64,000 nucleotides of DNA, taken from NCBI RefSeq assembly GCF_900157365.1, contig NZ_FUEZ01000003.1:1116001-1180000 (forward strand), written 5' to 3'. This document shows positions 22,963 through 32,753 of the stretch, piece after piece (position 1 is the first letter of the stretch; each line of letters begins with the position of its first letter). The DNA is from Mycobacterium numidiamassiliense. Its GTDB lineage: Bacteria > Actinomycetota > Actinomycetes > Mycobacteriales > Mycobacteriaceae. The notes beneath the pieces were generated by a model. It was given only the letters and a program-made list of their open reading frames with translations. It was not told where the DNA came from and searched no databases. Made by a program: the position numbers and the translations under genes.

Positions 22963-23835
22963 TCACGATCCTCGTTTGCCCAGCAACACAGTGCCGACCA
23001 TCGCGACCAGCACGCCGAATACCACCAGCGCGACGCCGGCGGCGAGTGTGAGGTCGAGCCATCCGCGCGCGCTGGCCTCGGCGTCGGCGACCATGACGTC
23101 GGCGACGTCACGGACGTTGCCCGTCATGCGCCCCAACGCGTCGTTGACGTAGCGCGCACCGACCTCGATGCCCGCCCATCCCGCCGCACCGACCAGCAGC
23201 GCCGAGACGCCGAGGCTGGTCAGCGCCTTGCCGCGCCGCCGCGCGGCCAGCAGGGTCAGCAGCGCGCAGAACCCGCACCACGCCGCCGCACCGATGCTGA
23301 CCCAGGGACCCCAGGCGGCGACCCGGCTCAGCTGGCCCTGCCGCAACGGCGCAGACATCGACGGCACCGACACCGTAAGCGGAACGGCAAGCGTCGCAGG
23401 CACTGGCACGTGGTAGCCGTCGAGCAGCGCCCGGATCGAGCTGTCGTTGAGCATCGGCGCGAGGTCGACCATCCACTGGTTGCCGTCCTGGCCGGACCGC
23501 GCATCGGTGAACAGCCAATCGTGGGCCACGCGGTTCGCCTGGGCGAATAACGGCGGAAACGCAGGGCCGGCCGTGAAGGCCGCGGCGGCGGCCTGTACCC
23601 GTGTGCCGTCGGCGCCGTAGCGACCCCCATTGTGCGCGGCGATCAGCGCCATCGCCCTGGTGGCAAGTTCGCCCGCCATGGCGGCCTGCAGAGCCGGGTC
23701 GGCCGCCGCTTTCTGCGCTATCGCGGTGTAGCCGTCGACGTCCACGACATGGCGCTGCGCCCACTGCGCGGGCACCGCGACGGCCAGCGCCACCGTGGTG
23801 GCCAGCCAGAACACCAGCGTCGCTGCAAATCGCAC
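22963..23835 (-). CDS. Hypothetical membrane protein with large extracytoplasmic loop
   Basis: The 290-residue protein has an N-terminal membrane helix (FAATLVFWLATTVALAVAVP), an alanine-rich extracytoplasmic domain of about 140 residues, and three further hydrophobic segments in the C-terminal half. I do not recognise a family. It is convergent with rskA, with a 19-base gap, and lies 10 bases downstream of the DinB-like gene on the same strand, so the two may be co-transcribed. Confidence 0.8.
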   Translation of the reverse strand: MRFAATLVFWLATTVALAVAVPAQWAQRHVVDVDGYTAIAQKAAADPALQAAMAGELATRAMALIAAHNGGRYGADGTRVQAAAAAFTAGPAFPPLFAQANRVAHDWLFTDARSGQDGNQWMVDLAPMLNDSSIRALLDGYHVPVPATLAVPLTVSVPSMSAPLRQGQLSRVAAWGPWVSIGAAAWCGFCALLTLLAARRRGKALTSLGVSALLVGAAGWAGIEVGARYVNDALGRMTGNVRDVADVMVADAEASARGWLDLTLAAGVALVVFGVLVAMVGTVLLGKRGS

Positions 23836-23845
23836 GCCCTAGAAC

Positions 23846-24364
23846 CTACTGTGCGATTCCCCGCAGATAGGCGGCCTGCCCAAGGTGCTGCGCACAGTCG
23901 TCGATGATGCTCACCAGCCGGGCACTGGCCGTCACCGGCGGGTCCCAGTTGGTGTCCACGACTCGGGACAGCTCCCCGGCGGTCACGCTGGCGACATACT
24001 CCAGGCTGAGCTTGTGCACCGCACGGTAGTAGCCGGACAGCAGGTCGGCCGAAGCCCGCACCTTCGCGACCTGTTCGGGGCCATGGCCGTAGCCGGTGTC
24101 GTTGCGCGGCAGGTCCAGCCCGAACCGGTCCACCCAGCCGTCGCGGAACCACACCTGCTCCACCCCGGCCACACCGGCCAGCTGAATATCCTGCACCCGC
24201 GCGCTGTGCCAGATCAGCCACGCGATGCTGTTGGCGTCGGGGGTCGGGCGGTAGTCGGATACCTCGTCGGTCAGGTCGTCGGTCAGCTCGTCGACGTGAT
24301 CGATCAACCGGGTGAACGCGTCGCGAAGCAACTCCTGCGCGGCGGCGTCGGCACTGTCTGACAT
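23846..24364 (-). CDS. DinB/DUF664-fold protein (Rv0443 type)
   Basis: The 172-residue four-helix-bundle protein belongs to the DinB/YfiT family, many members of which use mycothiol or bacillithiol. Candidate metal-binding histidines are in WLIWHSARVQDIQ (about residue 53), AVHKLSLEY (about 116) and DDCAQHLGQAAYLRG (about 161), the usual triad spacing. No signal peptide is seen, so it should act in the cytosol on small electrophiles or thiol conjugates. The substrate is unknown. Confidence 0.85.
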   Translation of the reverse strand: MSDSADAAAQELLRDAFTRLIDHVDELTDDLTDEVSDYRPTPDANSIAWLIWHSARVQDIQLAGVAGVEQVWFRDGWVDRFGLDLPRNDTGYGHGPEQVAKVRASADLLSGYYRAVHKLSLEYVASVTAGELSRVVDTNWDPPVTASARLVSIIDDCAQHLGQAAYLRGIAQ

Positions 24365-24386
24365 ACGGCCGACCCTACGCGCCGTG

Positions 24387-24545
24387 TCACACCGCTTCGA
24401 CGTTGTTGCCGTCGGGATCGCGGACGAAGGCAGCGAAGTAGCCGGGGCGCCGGGAGAACCCGAGCACGCCGAGCACGCCGTCGTAGAACGCCTGGGATTT
24501 CGGGTAGTCGGCGCAGCTGATTCCCATGTGGTCGATCAGGGAAAG
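24387..24545 (-). pseudogene. Remnant of a VOC/glyoxalase-family gene with internal deletion
   Basis: The minus strand reads LSLIDHMGISCADYPKSQAF then YDGVLGVLGFSRR, the first beta-alpha-beta unit of a glyoxalase-type protein. It then jumps straight to PGYFAAFVRDPDGNNVEAV and a stop, the usual last strand. About 65-70 residues that normally lie between these blocks are missing, in frame. The expected ATG before SLIDH is CTT here. Only about 52 codons remain, so it is probably non-functional. Confidence 0.75.
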
Positions 24546-24584
24546 ATCCTGGCACGGACCCGGGCGCGGTCGTAGATTAATTAG

Positions 24585-26309
24585 ATGACCTACGACCTGA
24601 TCATCCGCAATGGCACGATTGTCGACGGCCAGGGGGGTGAGCCGTACGTCGGGGACGTCGCGGTGAGCGACGGCGTCATCGCCGCGGTCGGCGCCGTGAA
24701 CGGTGCCACCGCCGAGCGCGAGATCGACGCGGGCGGGCTGTTGGTGACGCCCGGCTTCGTCGACCTGCACACCCACTACGACGGGCAGGCGATCTGGTCG
24801 GAACGGCTGACCCCGTCGTCGGCGCACGGGGTGACCACGGTGGTGATGGGCAACTGCGGAGTCGGTTTTGCGCCGTGCCGCCAAGAAGACCATGACGTCC
24901 TGGTCGACGTGATGGCCGGCGTCGAGGACATTCCCGGTGTCGTGATGACCGACGGCCTGCCCTGGACGTGGGAAACCTTCCCCGAATACATGGATGCGCT
25001 GGACGCCGGCAGACGCGACATCGACGTAGCCGCCTACCTGCCGCACTCCCCGCTGCGGGTCTACGTGATGGGTCAGCGCGGCGCCGACCGCGAGCCGGCG
25101 ACCGCCGAGGACCTGGCCAAGATGCGGGAGCTCGCCAAGGAGGCGATCGAGATCGGGGCGCTGGGTTTCGCCTCGTCACGGTTGACCATCCACAAGACCG
25201 AAAGTGGCTCGCCCATACCGAGTTACGAAGCCGCCCGGGAGGAGATCGAACAGATCGCCAGGGGTGTGGTCGACGCGGGCGGCGGCCTGCTGCAGTTCGT
25301 GCCCGACATTCCGGCCGGCGGCTACCAGCACGTGCTGCAGACGGTGTTCGACGTCGCCGAGGATGTCGGGCTACCGGTCACCTTCACGCTCGTCGTCGCC
25401 AACGCGGGCGACCCGACGTGGCCGGACGCCATCAACATGATCGAGAAGGCCAACGCCGCGGGCGGCGACATCACCGCGCAGCTGCTGCCGCGCCCGATCG
25501 GGTTGATCATCGGGCTGCAGCTGACGGCCAACCCGTTCGTGCTCTATCCCAGCTACCAGGAGATCGCACACCTGCCGCTCGCCGAGCGGGTCGCCGAGAT
25601 GCGCAAGCCCGAGGTGCGCGCCCGCATCCTCGCCGACAAGCCCGGCCACGGTCACCCGATCCTCTACGTGGCCCAGATGTGGGACTGGATCTTCCCGCTG
25701 GACGACAACCCCAACTACGAGCCCAACCCGGCGGACAGCATCGGAGCCCGGGCCCGCGCCAAGGGTGTGGACCCGATGGAGGAGGCCTACGACCGACTGC
25801 TCGATGACGAGGGCCGGGCGATGTTGCTGGTGGCGACGAGCAACCTGGAGCGCAACTCGCTGGACACCGTCGGCGAGCTGCTGCACCGCGACGACGTGGT
25901 GCTCGGCCTCGGCGACGGCGGGGCGCACTACGGCATGATCTGCGACGCCAGCTACTCGACGTACTTCCTGGCGCACTGGGCGCGCGACCGCAAGTCCGGG
26001 CGCTTCACGGTGGGCGAGGCGGTTCGCGAGCTGACCACGGTGCCGGCCCGCATCGCCGGGCTGGGCGACCGCGGCCGTATCGCCGTCGGCTACAAGGCCG
26101 ACCTCAACGTCATCGACCACGCGGCGCTGCGGCTACACAAGCCGGTGATCAGCTACGACCTGCCCGCCGGCGGCCGTCGCCTGGACCAGACCGCCGACGG
26201 CTACGTCGCAACGATCGTGTCCGGCGAGGTGATCGCGGAGAACGGCGTGCCCACCGACGCGCGTCCGGGCAAGCTGATTCGGGGCCGGCAGACCGCCCCC
26301 GCACGATAA
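24585..26309 (+). CDS. Amidohydrolase, N-acyl-D-amino-acid deacylase family
   Basis: This 574-residue TIM-barrel metal hydrolase of the D-aminoacylase / amidohydrolase-3 type probably removes acyl groups from N-acyl-D-amino acids or opens cyclic amides. Metal ligands are visible in GFVDLHTHYDGQAIW (HxH near residue 63). The C-terminal GLGDGGAHYGMICDASYSTY carries the late catalytic aspartate region, and the closing beta-sandwich has GYKADLNVIDHAALRL. The ATG start at 24585 follows the VOC remnant. It appears intact. Confidence 0.9.
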   Translation: MTYDLIIRNGTIVDGQGGEPYVGDVAVSDGVIAAVGAVNGATAEREIDAGGLLVTPGFVDLHTHYDGQAIWSERLTPSSAHGVTTVVMGNCGVGFAPCRQEDHDVLVDVMAGVEDIPGVVMTDGLPWTWETFPEYMDALDAGRRDIDVAAYLPHSPLRVYVMGQRGADREPATAEDLAKMRELAKEAIEIGALGFASSRLTIHKTESGSPIPSYEAAREEIEQIARGVVDAGGGLLQFVPDIPAGGYQHVLQTVFDVAEDVGLPVTFTLVVANAGDPTWPDAINMIEKANAAGGDITAQLLPRPIGLIIGLQLTANPFVLYPSYQEIAHLPLAERVAEMRKPEVRARILADKPGHGHPILYVAQMWDWIFPLDDNPNYEPNPADSIGARARAKGVDPMEEAYDRLLDDEGRAMLLVATSNLERNSLDTVGELLHRDDVVLGLGDGGAHYGMICDASYSTYFLAHWARDRKSGRFTVGEAVRELTTVPARIAGLGDRGRIAVGYKADLNVIDHAALRLHKPVISYDLPAGGRRLDQTADGYVATIVSGEVIAENGVPTDARPGKLIRGRQTAPAR

Positions 26310-26347
26310 CGCCACGCGGGGTGGGCCGGGGCGGCTAAGTTGGTGCG

Positions 26348-27187
26348 GTGACTAGCCCGCATTACGCGCGGTTGCCCCCAGAAATCAATTCAGAGCTCCT
26401 ATTCACCGGTCCTGGGTCGGCGCCGATGATGGCCGCAGCAGCGGCGTGGGACGGGCTTGCCGAAAACCTGGCGTCGTCGGCGTCGTCGTTTGTTGCAGTC
26501 ACATCGGACCTGGCCAAGGGCGCGTGGCAGGGTCCATCGGCGACCGCCATGATGGCCGTCGCCTCGCAGTACGCGAGCTGGCTCAACGCCGCGGCGGCCC
26601 AGGCGGAGGCGACGTCGAATCAGGCGTCGGCCATGGCGGCAGCGTTCGAGACGGCGCAGGCGGCCACGGTCCAGCCCGCGGTGGTGTCGGCCAATCGCGG
26701 GCTGCTGAAGGCCTTGGCCTCGACGAACCACCTGGGCCAAAACGCCCCGACGATCATGGACATCGAGTCCGCCTACGAGCAGATGTGGGCTGCGGACGTG
26801 GCGGCCATGTCCGATTACCACGCCGACGCGTCCGCGGCCGTGCAACATCTGGACCCGTGGCAGGAGGTCGTACACAACCGCGGCTTCCACTTCGGCCACG
26901 GCCACCTGGCGTCGGGGCTTTCCCAAGCGGCGCCGCCGACCGGCAACACCCCGTCGAGCTTCGGCCTGGCCCCCGGAGACGGGATCCTGAACTCGCCGGT
27001 CCTGCAGACCGGGGCGGCCAGTCACGCCGCCCCGGACCTCGGCGCACTCACCGCGGGCCAACACGTCACGGGCGGGATGAGTCACGCCAACTTCGGCTCC
27101 GGCGGCCTGCTCAACTCCGACGTCCCGGGCACCGGCATGCGCCCGAGCCTCGGGCACCCCGATCTGCTCCACCCGACAAGCCCCTAG
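26348..27187 (+). CDS. Short PPE family protein
   Basis: The 279-residue PPE protein starts at GTG 26348. The PPE motif lies at residues 10-12 ([20 protein letters not shown]), and the conserved helical domain extends to about residue 175 with a WxG-like [10 protein letters not shown]. The remaining 100 residues are Gly/Ser/His-rich, without MPTR repeats. At this locus M. tuberculosis has PPE10, which I recall as much longer with an MPTR tail, so this is either a short variant or a different PPE. No PE gene is adjacent. Export by a type VII (ESX) system is expected. Confidence 0.88.
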   Translation: MTSPHYARLPPEINSELLFTGPGSAPMMAAAAAWDGLAENLASSASSFVAVTSDLAKGAWQGPSATAMMAVASQYASWLNAAAAQAEATSNQASAMAAAFETAQAATVQPAVVSANRGLLKALASTNHLGQNAPTIMDIESAYEQMWAADVAAMSDYHADASAAVQHLDPWQEVVHNRGFHFGHGHLASGLSQAAPPTGNTPSSFGLAPGDGILNSPVLQTGAASHAAPDLGALTAGQHVTGGMSHANFGSGGLLNSDVPGTGMRPSLGHPDLLHPTSP

Positions 27188-27208
27188 CCGGCGCCTATCC
27201 TCGACAGC

Positions 27209-27637
27209 ATGCGTGCGAAGAAGAGGGTGGACATCGCGCGGCTCGCCGCGGCACTTCCCGACTACCCGTTCGCGTACCTGATCACCGTCGACGACGACTA
27301 CCGCGTGCACACCGTGACGGTCGAGCCCGAGCTGGGCGAACTGCCCGACGGCCCCGATGGGCAGCGAGCCGTCATCGACGTCGGGCTGATCGGTGGACGC
27401 ACCCGCGAAAACCTCAGCCAGCGCAGCGATGTCACCCTGCTGTGGCCGCCGCCCGAGCCGGGCGGCTACTCGCTGATCGTCGACGGCCACGCCGAGGCCA
27501 CCGACTCCGATGCCGAAACCGCCCGGCTGGCGGTCGTGCCGACCCGGGCGCTGCTGCATCGCGACGTGGACCCGGATTCTTCCGAGGCCGCCAAGGGCTG
27601 CCTGCACGACTGCGTGGTGTTCTCGCTGCCCGCCTGA
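27209..27637 (+). CDS. Pyridoxamine oxidase-fold (FMN-binding-like) protein (Rv0441c type)
   Basis: The 142-residue protein has the split-barrel pattern of pyridoxamine 5'-phosphate oxidase-like proteins. The pattern is [20 protein letters not shown], then [40 protein letters not shown] and HAEATDSD. A flavin or F420 cofactor is possible but no decisive binding motif is seen. Two cysteines occur near the end ([10 protein letters not shown]). It begins 22 bases after the PPE stop on the same strand. Confidence 0.78.
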   Translation: MRAKKRVDIARLAAALPDYPFAYLITVDDDYRVHTVTVEPELGELPDGPDGQRAVIDVGLIGGRTRENLSQRSDVTLLWPPPEPGGYSLIVDGHAEATDSDAETARLAVVPTRALLHRDVDPDSSEAAKGCLHDCVVFSLPA

Positions 27638-27655
27638 GGCCGTACAGTCTCATCC

Positions 27656-28219
27656 GTGAGCCGCGTCGCACCGCTCGCTCCGCCGTGGAGCGAGGAAGAT
27701 GCCACTGGCATCAAAAGCTGGGGCCATCCCGATCGCACCTACGAGCCGCTGCTGTTGGTGCGATGTCTGCAACGTCATCCGGCGCTGGCCTCCCGGCTGC
27801 GCAAACTCGGTGAATCCCTTTATGTCGCAGCACTTTTGCCCGGACGCACGCGGACGATCGCGATCCTGCGGATCTGCGCGCTGGTCGGCTGCGAATACGA
27901 GTGGGGCGGCCAAGCGGCGTTCTGGGGTCCGATCGCGGGCGTCAGCGACGACGAGTGCGACGCCCTGGTCACCGGCGGCGCCGACGACCCGCGGTGGAGC
28001 CCGGCCGAACGCACGCTCATCGGGGCGGTCGACGAGTTGGAGCGCACCGGCTCCTGGTCGGAGGCGACGTGGATAGGACTGGGGAGCTTCCTTAACGACG
28101 AGCAGCGGATCGAGTTGCTCACGGCCGTCGGCTGGTATCGCACCATCTGCACGCTGTGCAACGCGCTCGCGCTTCCGGTGGAGGGCTGGATGCGGCCCTG
28201 GCCCGCGTCAGCTCGCTGA
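27656..28219 (+). CDS. Carboxymuconolactone decarboxylase / AhpD-fold protein
   Basis: The 187-residue protein starts at GTG 27656. The family core RTRTIAILRICALVGCEYEW, followed by GGQAAFWG, is present around residues 65-95. It has one cysteine followed by E-x-x, not the AhpD CxxC pair, so a peroxidase role is not supported. It follows the FMN-fold gene by 18 bases. Its last 12 bases overlap the convergent SDR gene. A second AhpD-fold gene of the same broad family sits at 2966-3556. Confidence 0.85.
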   Translation: MSRVAPLAPPWSEEDATGIKSWGHPDRTYEPLLLVRCLQRHPALASRLRKLGESLYVAALLPGRTRTIAILRICALVGCEYEWGGQAAFWGPIAGVSDDECDALVTGGADDPRWSPAERTLIGAVDELERTGSWSEATWIGLGSFLNDEQRIELLTAVGWYRTICTLCNALALPVEGWMRPWPASAR

Positions 28220-29044
28220 CCGGTCCCTGCCTAAGTCCCTTTTAAGGCCTGGATGCTGATTTGCCAAGAGCGGCAACAGAAACCGTCGTGGCACTAACTG
28301 AAGCAGCCGGGTGGACAGCCTGCTCGGCAAGCCGGGGATCACGCTTCCTTTGTCGCCGTCGAGCGCGTCGACGCCGGCGCGTGCCACCTCCCGCGACGGC
28401 ATCCACAGCGACTTGGGGAACGCGTCGGCGAACTTCCGCTCGTCCATGCCGGCGGACTTCAGGAACTCGGTGCGCACCGGCCCAGGGCTCAGCAGCGCGA
28501 CGGTGACACCGGTGCCGGCGAGTTCTGCGCGCAATCCCTCGGTGTACGTCCGCACGAACGCCTTGGTCGCGGCGTAGCCGACCTGCCCCGGGAATGGGTA
28601 GTAGCCCGCGGTGGATCCGACGTTGAGGATCGCGCCGCGACCGCGCGGCACCATCTGCTGTACCGCGCGCGTCGTCAGGTCGATGACCGCCTCGACGTTG
28701 ACCCGCACCTGAGCGATCTCGTCGTCGACGGGTGTTTTCGTCACGGACCCGATGGTCCCGATGCCGGCGTTGTTGACCAGGATGTCGACGGTCAGCCCGC
28801 GACGGTCGACCTCGTCGAAGAGGCCGCCGCGAGCCGCGGAATCCCCGACGTCGCAGGCGATTACCTCGACGCGGACTCGGCTTGCGAGTTCGTCGGCCAG
28901 GTCGCGAAGCCGGTCTTCGCGTCGGGCGACGAGCGTGACGCCGTGTCCCCGATCGGCCAGCTCGCGGGCGATGTCGGCGCCGATGCCCGACGATGCCCCG
29001 GTCACGACGGCGGTATTGGTGGGTGCGGGAGTCGGAAGGGCCAC
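28208..29044 (-). CDS. Short-chain dehydrogenase/reductase
   Basis: This 278-residue classical SDR would reduce or oxidise a carbonyl/hydroxyl with NAD(P)H. The cofactor motif TGASSGIG is near residue 16, and the VARRE after strand beta2 favours NADP(H). NNAG lies near residue 91, a serine in NVGSTAGYYPF, and the active-site YAATK near residue 159. The C-terminus ends in a basic, hydrophobic tail (LLQLVPRRFLLPLLANQHPG), which may associate with the membrane. Confidence 0.9.
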   Translation of the reverse strand: MALPTPAPTNTAVVTGASSGIGADIARELADRGHGVTLVARREDRLRDLADELASRVRVEVIACDVGDSAARGGLFDEVDRRGLTVDILVNNAGIGTIGSVTKTPVDDEIAQVRVNVEAVIDLTTRAVQQMVPRGRGAILNVGSTAGYYPFPGQVGYAATKAFVRTYTEGLRAELAGTGVTVALLSPGPVRTEFLKSAGMDERKFADAFPKSLWMPSREVARAGVDALDGDKGSVIPGLPSRLSTRLLQLVPRRFLLPLLANQHPGLKRDLGRDRSAS

Positions 29045-29178
29045 GGGTCGAACCTACAAGGCCGGGGCACTGCTTTTCGGCCATTAGGCGACCTCGGAAA
29101 TAGATATCGCCGGCGATATCGCTTTCGCAGATCGCGTGCCGGCCTCCGCACAGTGGCCGATGTGGCGAGTGTGACAAG

Positions 29179-29218
29179 ACGAAAAAGCCCGGCCCCCAAG
29201 GGGACCGGGCTTTTTCGT
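29179..29218 (-). terminator. Intrinsic terminator of groEL2
   Basis: A 14-bp perfect stem has arms ACGAAAAAGCCCGG (29179-29192) and CCGGGCTTTTTCGT (29205-29218) around a 12-base loop, with TTTTTCG on the minus-strand RNA. It lies 20 bases past the groEL2 stop. The symmetry means it can also stop transcription from the plus strand. It is one of the few classic intrinsic terminators in the window. Confidence 0.93.
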
Positions 29219-29238
29219 TGACGTGCTGGAAGGACTCC

Positions 29239-30927
<1,689 letters not shown>

Positions 30928-30988
30928 TTACGCTGGCCGGGCGCAGTGCCCGCGACGGACGACCAAGAGCTGGCCTCACCGTCCCGAC

Positions 30989-31015
30989 CTAGCACTCGCC
31001 AGTCGCGAGTGCCAA
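30989..31015 (-). promoter_or_regulatory. CIRCE element 1 upstream of groEL2
   Basis: CTAGCACTC, a 9-base spacer and GAGTGCCAA match the HrcA-binding CIRCE inverted repeat (TTAGCACTC-N9-GAGTGCTAA) with two mismatches. It lies about 125 bases upstream of the groEL2 start. HrcA would repress groEL2 here under non-stress conditions. Confidence 0.88.
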
Positions 31016-31023
31016 CGTCATTC

Positions 31024-31050
31024 TTAGCACTCGCCTATGCCGAGTGCAAG
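31024..31050 (-). promoter_or_regulatory. CIRCE element 2 upstream of groEL2
   Basis: TTAGCACTC, a 9-base spacer and GAGTGCAAG form a second CIRCE repeat, 8 bases beyond the first. The left arm is perfect and the right arm differs at two positions from the consensus. Paired CIRCE sites usually give tighter HrcA repression. Confidence 0.85.
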
Positions 31051-31062
31051 AAGGCCCCATGC

Positions 31063-31629
31063 CTACCGCGCCGCGCGTAGACCGTCGACGACGACGTCGG
31101 TGACCCGTTCGGCCAACTCCGAGTTGTAAGCCTCCATCGCCTGGCATCCGACCAGAATCGACTTGACTTCGCGCACGCCGATATCGCGCCGGGCGGTGCC
31201 CGCCTCCTGCGCCGCCCGCAACAGGTCCCCGAGCATGGCCAGGAAGGCATCCTCGGCGTCGGGCGCCACCGTTTCGATGTCGATGCCGATGCCCGCCAGC
31301 GCGTCGACCAGTCCACGGTCGGTGGCCCCCCACTGCAGGACCAGCGAACGCAGATAAGTGAAGAGCGCCTCCCCCGGAGGTCCGGATTTCAGCAGCGCAT
31401 AGCCATCGCCGACCAGGTTTTCCATCCGGTCCTCGATAACAGCGGCAAACAAAGCTTCCTTTGTCGGGAAGTGCCGGTACACGGTGCCGGCCCCGACACC
31501 GGCGCGCCGGGCGATCTCGTCGATCGGCACCGCGAGGCCCTCGGCCGCGAAGGTCTCGTAGGCAACGTCCAGGACCCGCGCGCGGTTACGCGCCGCGTCG
31601 GCGCGCAGCGGCCGTGCGGGTTGCGCCAT
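31063..31629 (-). CDS. TetR family regulator divergent from an SDR
   Basis: This 188-residue TetR-type repressor starts at ATG 31629 (MAQPARPLRADAARNRARVL). The helix-turn-helix is at about residues 12-58 (VPIDEIARRAGVGAGTVYRH, then FPTKEALFAAV). The C-terminal part carries a TetR ligand-binding helix bundle. It is divergent from the SDR at 31730, with 100 bases between them that hold a promoter-like and palindromic region, so it likely represses that SDR and itself. Confidence 0.88.
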   Translation of the reverse strand: MAQPARPLRADAARNRARVLDVAYETFAAEGLAVPIDEIARRAGVGAGTVYRHFPTKEALFAAVIEDRMENLVGDGYALLKSGPPGEALFTYLRSLVLQWGATDRGLVDALAGIGIDIETVAPDAEDAFLAMLGDLLRAAQEAGTARRDIGVREVKSILVGCQAMEAYNSELAERVTDVVVDGLRAAR

Positions 31630-31644
31630 CTCATTCACCTCGGG

Positions 31645-31675
31645 TTGACAAAGCGGGGCGTACGTTCCGTATAGT
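31645..31675 (+). promoter_or_regulatory. SDR promoter with overlapping palindrome
   Basis: TTGACA (31645-31650) and TATAGT (31670-31675), 19 bases apart, form a plausible plus-strand promoter. TACGTTCCGTA (31661-31671) is an inverted repeat (TACG/CGTA) touching the -10, a plausible TetR operator half. The spacing is longer than ideal. Confidence 0.4.
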
Positions 31676-31729
31676 TGCAATCAACCGGAGCGCTCGCCCC
31701 GTTTACTCTATAAGCTGAGGAGCTATTCC

Positions 31730-32656
31730 ATGGCCCTTTCGAAGGCCAACTGGACCACCGCGGACATTCCCGACCAGTCCGGCCGAGTCGCCGTCGTCAC
31801 CGGCGCCAACACCGGCCTCGGCTACGAGACCGCGCTGGCGCTCGCCGGGCATGGCGCGCATGTGGTGCTCGCGGTGCGCAACCTCGACAAGGGCAAGGAC
31901 GCCGCCTCCCGTATCGCTGCGACCAGCGCCAACGCCGACGTCAAGCTGCAGGAGCTCGACCTGACGTCGCTGGAGTCCATTCGCGCCGCGGCCGCCCAGC
32001 TGCGGACGGACTACGACCGGATCGACCTGCTGATCAACAACGCCGGGGTGATGTGGACGCCGAAGTCGACCACCAAGGACGGGTTCGAGCTGCAGTTCGG
32101 CACCAACCACCTGGGCCACTTCGCCTTCACCGGCCTGCTGCTGGACCGGCTGCTGCCGGTCGCCGGCTCGCGCGTCGTCACGGTCAGCAGCATCGGCCAC
32201 CGGATCCTGGCCGACATTCACTTCGACGATCTGCAGTGGGAGCGCCGCTACAACAGGGTCGCGGCCTACGGGCAGTCCAAACTGGCCAACCTGCTGTTCA
32301 CGTACGAACTGCAGCGACGGCTGGCACCGCACGGGACGACGATCGCCGCGGCCGCCCACCCGGGCGGCTCGAGCACCGAGCTGGCCCGCCACCTGCCGAG
32401 GTGGCTGATGCCGGTCTACTCGGCGGCCGAACCGCTCGTCGCCCAGGACGCGGCCACCGGCGCGCTGCCGCAACTGCGCGCCGCGACCGATCCGGCCGTG
32501 CTCGGCGGGCAGTACTTCGGGCCGGACGGGCCCGCCGAAACGCGGGGCCACCCAAGGATTGTGGCGTCCAGCCCTAAGTCGCACGATGTCGAACGGCAAC
32601 GCCGGCTGTGGGCGGTCTCCGAGGAACTCACCGGGGTGGTGTATCCGGTCGACTGA
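31730..32656 (+). CDS. Short-chain dehydrogenase/reductase (Rv0439c type)
   Basis: The 308-residue SDR is of the retinol-dehydrogenase-like (NADP) type. The cofactor motif TGANTGLGYETALALAGHGA is near residue 25, NNAGVM near 103, a serine in VVTVSSIGHRIL, and the active-site YGQSK near residue 182. A good ribosome site (GAGGAG) precedes ATG 31730. Substrates in this group are often lipid or retinoid alcohols, and here the substrate is unknown. The SDR at 41653 is a recognisable relative. Confidence 0.9.
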   Translation: MALSKANWTTADIPDQSGRVAVVTGANTGLGYETALALAGHGAHVVLAVRNLDKGKDAASRIAATSANADVKLQELDLTSLESIRAAAAQLRTDYDRIDLLINNAGVMWTPKSTTKDGFELQFGTNHLGHFAFTGLLLDRLLPVAGSRVVTVSSIGHRILADIHFDDLQWERRYNRVAAYGQSKLANLLFTYELQRRLAPHGTTIAAAAHPGGSSTELARHLPRWLMPVYSAAEPLVAQDAATGALPQLRAATDPAVLGGQYFGPDGPAETRGHPRIVASSPKSHDVERQRRLWAVSEELTGVVYPVD

Positions 32657-32665
32657 CCGGCTGGC

Positions 32666-32740
32666 CTACGCCGTCAGATCGCCGCTGATGTAGCGCTGCA
32701 GGTTGGGGGCGATCGCCGCGATCGCCTCCTCGACCGACAT
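32666..32740 (-). pseudogene. Possible 24-codon gene fragment
   Basis: The minus strand between the SDR and the monooxygenase reads MSVEEAIAAIAPNLQRYISG followed by DLTA and a stop. The amphipathic pattern ending in LQRYISGDL looks like the last helix of a TetR-family protein, so this may be the leftover tail of a deleted regulator. Very short, and it could be chance. Confidence 0.3.
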
Positions 32741-32753
32741 CGATGCGAGTGGC

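Noticed and set aside
22943..23846. Possible extension of the rskA operon into the neighbouring membrane gene
   Set aside because: The membrane gene is on the opposite strand, convergent with rskA.
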